This document shows positions 53,017 through 54,320 of a stretch of 54,320 nucleotides of DNA, piece after piece. A program made the position numbers and the translations under genes. Source of the stretch: an uncultured Adlercreutzia sp. (lineage in GTDB: Bacteria > Actinomycetota > Coriobacteriia > Coriobacteriales > Eggerthellaceae); contig CAJUSP010000007.1 of the NCBI GenBank assembly GCA_910589165.1, forward strand, positions 64,860-119,179. Reading direction: 5' to 3'. The notes under the pieces were generated by a model. The model searched no databases and was not told where the DNA came from. It worked only from the letters and a program-made list of their open reading frames with translations. Every line of letters begins with the position of its first letter. Within the stretch, counting starts at the first letter, position 1.

Positions 53017-53529
53017 CTACAACCCCTCAATCTCCCCAAAATCCTCCGGAGAAATATGGTCAAGAAACGTCTTGAACTCCGCCAACTCCTCCTCAGTCTG
53101 CTGCGCCCCCCGATACAAATAAGGAAACGAGGCCGCCTCCAGCACCTCTTCCTCAATATACAGCGGCGCCCCTTGGCGTAATGCCAGCGCAATGGCATCA
53201 CTGGGCCTCGCATCCAGGGTAATCAGCCGTCCTCCCTGAGACAGAATCAGATGCGCATAGAACACCTGCTTCTTCGCATGGTAAATCACCGCCGAGTCAA
53301 CCCGTGCGTCCAGGTTCGTCAGGGCATCCAAGAACAAATCATGGGTCATAGGTCGGGCAAGCTTCACCGACTCCAACGCCATGCCCACCTGCGCTGCCTC
53401 GGGCGGCCCAATCCAAATGGGTACAATGCGCGCCTTCCCCTGAGGAGAATCCTCAACCGGTTGCAGCACCAGCACCGAGGGCTGCGCCGCGCCCGCCACT
53501 ATTAACGTAAGAACCTTCAAGGGGATCAT
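53017..53529 (-). CDS. Bifunctional nuclease (BFN/DUF151) family protein
   Basis: 170 aa from ATG 53529 (AAGGAGCC about 6 nt upstream). The family core is clear: VLPIWIGPPEA-type motif (VPIWIGPPEAAQ), RPMTHDLFLDAL, and SRPSDAIALALR-type motif (DARPSDAIALALRQGAPLY). Members include plant BFN1 and the fold of T. maritima TM0160; nuclease activity is reported for some, the bacterial role is open. It converges on gyrA. Confidence 0.9.
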   Translation of the reverse strand: MIPLKVLTLIVAGAAQPSVLVLQPVEDSPQGKARIVPIWIGPPEAAQVGMALESVKLARPMTHDLFLDALTNLDARVDSAVIYHAKKQVFYAHLILSQGGRLITLDARPSDAIALALRQGAPLYIEEEVLEAASFPYLYRGAQQTEEELAEFKTFLDHISPEDFGEIEGL

Positions 53530-53645
53530 CGCTGGCTCCTTCAAAAGCACGTCACTTGTTTCCCCTTATGGTACACGTTTCCCGGTCGCCGCTTCCAACC
53601 GTTCACGGCGGCGAATGAACTTTCAGCAATTCGCGAAATTTTTCC

Positions 53646-53674
53646 TTGACCCGCCCCCACCGCTGACGTAAGAT
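53646..53674 (+). promoter_or_regulatory. Promoter of tRNA-Ile
   Basis: TTGACC (53646-53651), 17-nt spacer, TAAGAT (53669-53674), 18 nt before the tRNA. Confidence 0.8.
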
Positions 53675-53692
53675 AGTCAAGCACTTTTTCAA

Positions 53693-53769
<77 letters not shown>

Positions 53770-53779
53770 TTTTTTTGCG

Positions 53780-53823
53780 ATAAACGCTCCACCGTGAGCC
53801 GAGTTAGCCGGTGGAGCGTTTAT
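53780..53823 (+). terminator. Terminator of tRNA-Ile
   Basis: T7 follows the CCA directly, then a 15-bp stem ATAAACGCTCCACCG / CGGTGGAGCGTTTAT with a 14-nt loop and an AT-rich tail. Confidence 0.75.
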
Positions 53824-53892
53824 TATATTTCGGGCCAGATCGGCCACTTGTTCTTTCTCGTCCCGAAGTAAAAAATGGGAAAAGGAAACCAT

Positions 53893-53968
53893 GGGGTGTT
53901 AGCTCAGCTGGGAGAGCGCGGGCTTTGCAAGCCTGAGGTCAGGGGTTCGATCCCCCTAGGCTCCACCA
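53893..53968 (+). tRNA. tRNA-Ala (TGC)
   Basis: 76 nt. The loop TTTGCAA gives anticodon TGC; G3:T70 in the acceptor is the alanine identity pair; CCA encoded. Acceptor arms GGGGTGT and AGGCTCC leave a G6:G67 mismatch and a T5:G68 wobble. Confidence 0.92.
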
Positions 53969-53978
53969 CCTTGCCAAG

Positions 53979-54006
53979 GGCGTCTACGAAAGTAGGCGCC
54001 TTTTTT
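53979..54006 (+). terminator. Terminator of tRNA-Ala
   Basis: GGCGTCTAC-GAAA-GTAGGCGCC followed by TTTTTT. One G:U pair in the 9-bp stem. Confidence 0.88.
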
Positions 54007-54285
54007 CGTCTCTGTATCTAAACCAAGCTCGCGGTCGTGGAATAATTTCCTGCTCAATAAGCCGACTAACTCTGTATTTCCCCCTAAACCCGAAAATTTA
54101 CCAAACCGTTACCCTGTCAAATACCATTCAACTTCTCGTCAATAGCTGACTTTTTCGCTCGCATATATAAGATAGGTGCCATGGAGATATCCAAGGTTGC
54201 CCGAGGGGAAACCGTTTGTGCCTGACGGCTAGACAATAGCCTGATGGCAACGGTAGAATACCTGTCAACAACCAAGGAGGACGGC
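54007..54285. other. Right-edge intergenic region
   Basis: No complete gene found. The stretch 54145-54175 (TGACTT...TATAAG) is promoter-like for the plus strand. A short minus-strand frame here has no good start or codon signal. Confidence 0.4.
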
Positions 54286-54320
54286 TTGCCGGCAGTGGGG
54301 ATGAAACTGCTGGTCAAAGC
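54286..54320 (+). CDS. Possible start of a gene running off the right edge
   Basis: TTG at 54286 with AAGGAGG 5 nt upstream reads MPAVGMKLLVKA to the edge. The frame is open back to an ATG at 54244 that lacks a site. Too short to identify. Confidence 0.3.
   Translation, partial: MPAVGMKLLVK

Overview
The window is a replication-origin region from a GC-rich actinobacterium. The gene set, the long InlB-type surface proteins, the paired YhgE/Pip proteins and the codon use suggest class Coriobacteriia, probably the Eggerthellaceae. This is inferred from gene content and style only; no 16S gene or database match was available.

Layout. Positions 1-2301 hold the start of a large secreted InlB-repeat protein, interrupted by a frame change at a G7 tract. 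Next come a small acidic orphan (2900-3454) and an AbiEi/AbiEii type IV toxin-antitoxin pair (3597-5049). An intergenic cluster of three copies of a ~44-bp repeat (5215-5405) follows, then an operon of cysE and two YhgE/Pip membrane proteins (11467 down to 5520). A 6.9-kb gene (11680-18556) encodes a second giant surface protein with a tandem DxDGDGxPD block; its signal peptide lies across a G10 tract. Then come a YhaN/YhaO-type ATPase-nuclease pair, the rpsF-ssb-rpsR-rplI-dnaB cluster, tRNA-Arg(CCT), a group of a DinG-like helicase with a one-TM coiled-coil protein and a degenerate M28 peptidase, an orphan tail-anchored protein, ddl and rlmN. The origin block follows: parB, parA, rsmG, jag, yidC, yidD, rnpA, rpmH, dnaA, a GHKL-ATPase/winged-helix gene, a 730-bp intergenic oriC candidate, then dnaN, recF, gyrB and gyrA. 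The right end holds a DUF151 bifunctional-nuclease gene, tRNA-Ile(GAT) and tRNA-Ala(TGC).

The main organising signal is a switch in coding strand at about 45 kb. Almost everything to the left is on the minus strand, and dnaN onward is on the plus strand. This fits an origin in 44956-45662, where DnaA-box-like motifs cluster and a 19-bp composite element repeats 73 bp apart. Four perfect 16-bp parS sites lie in 36.5-40.2 kb, next to parAB. dnaA is inverted relative to dnaN and lies downstream of the ATPase/winged-helix gene, which is the best candidate here for an undescribed origin-linked regulator.

Other points of interest are two surface proteins with G tracts that set the reading frame, a family of short intergenic palindromes with one compensatory stem change, and an M28-family protein that has lost its recognisable metal ligands.
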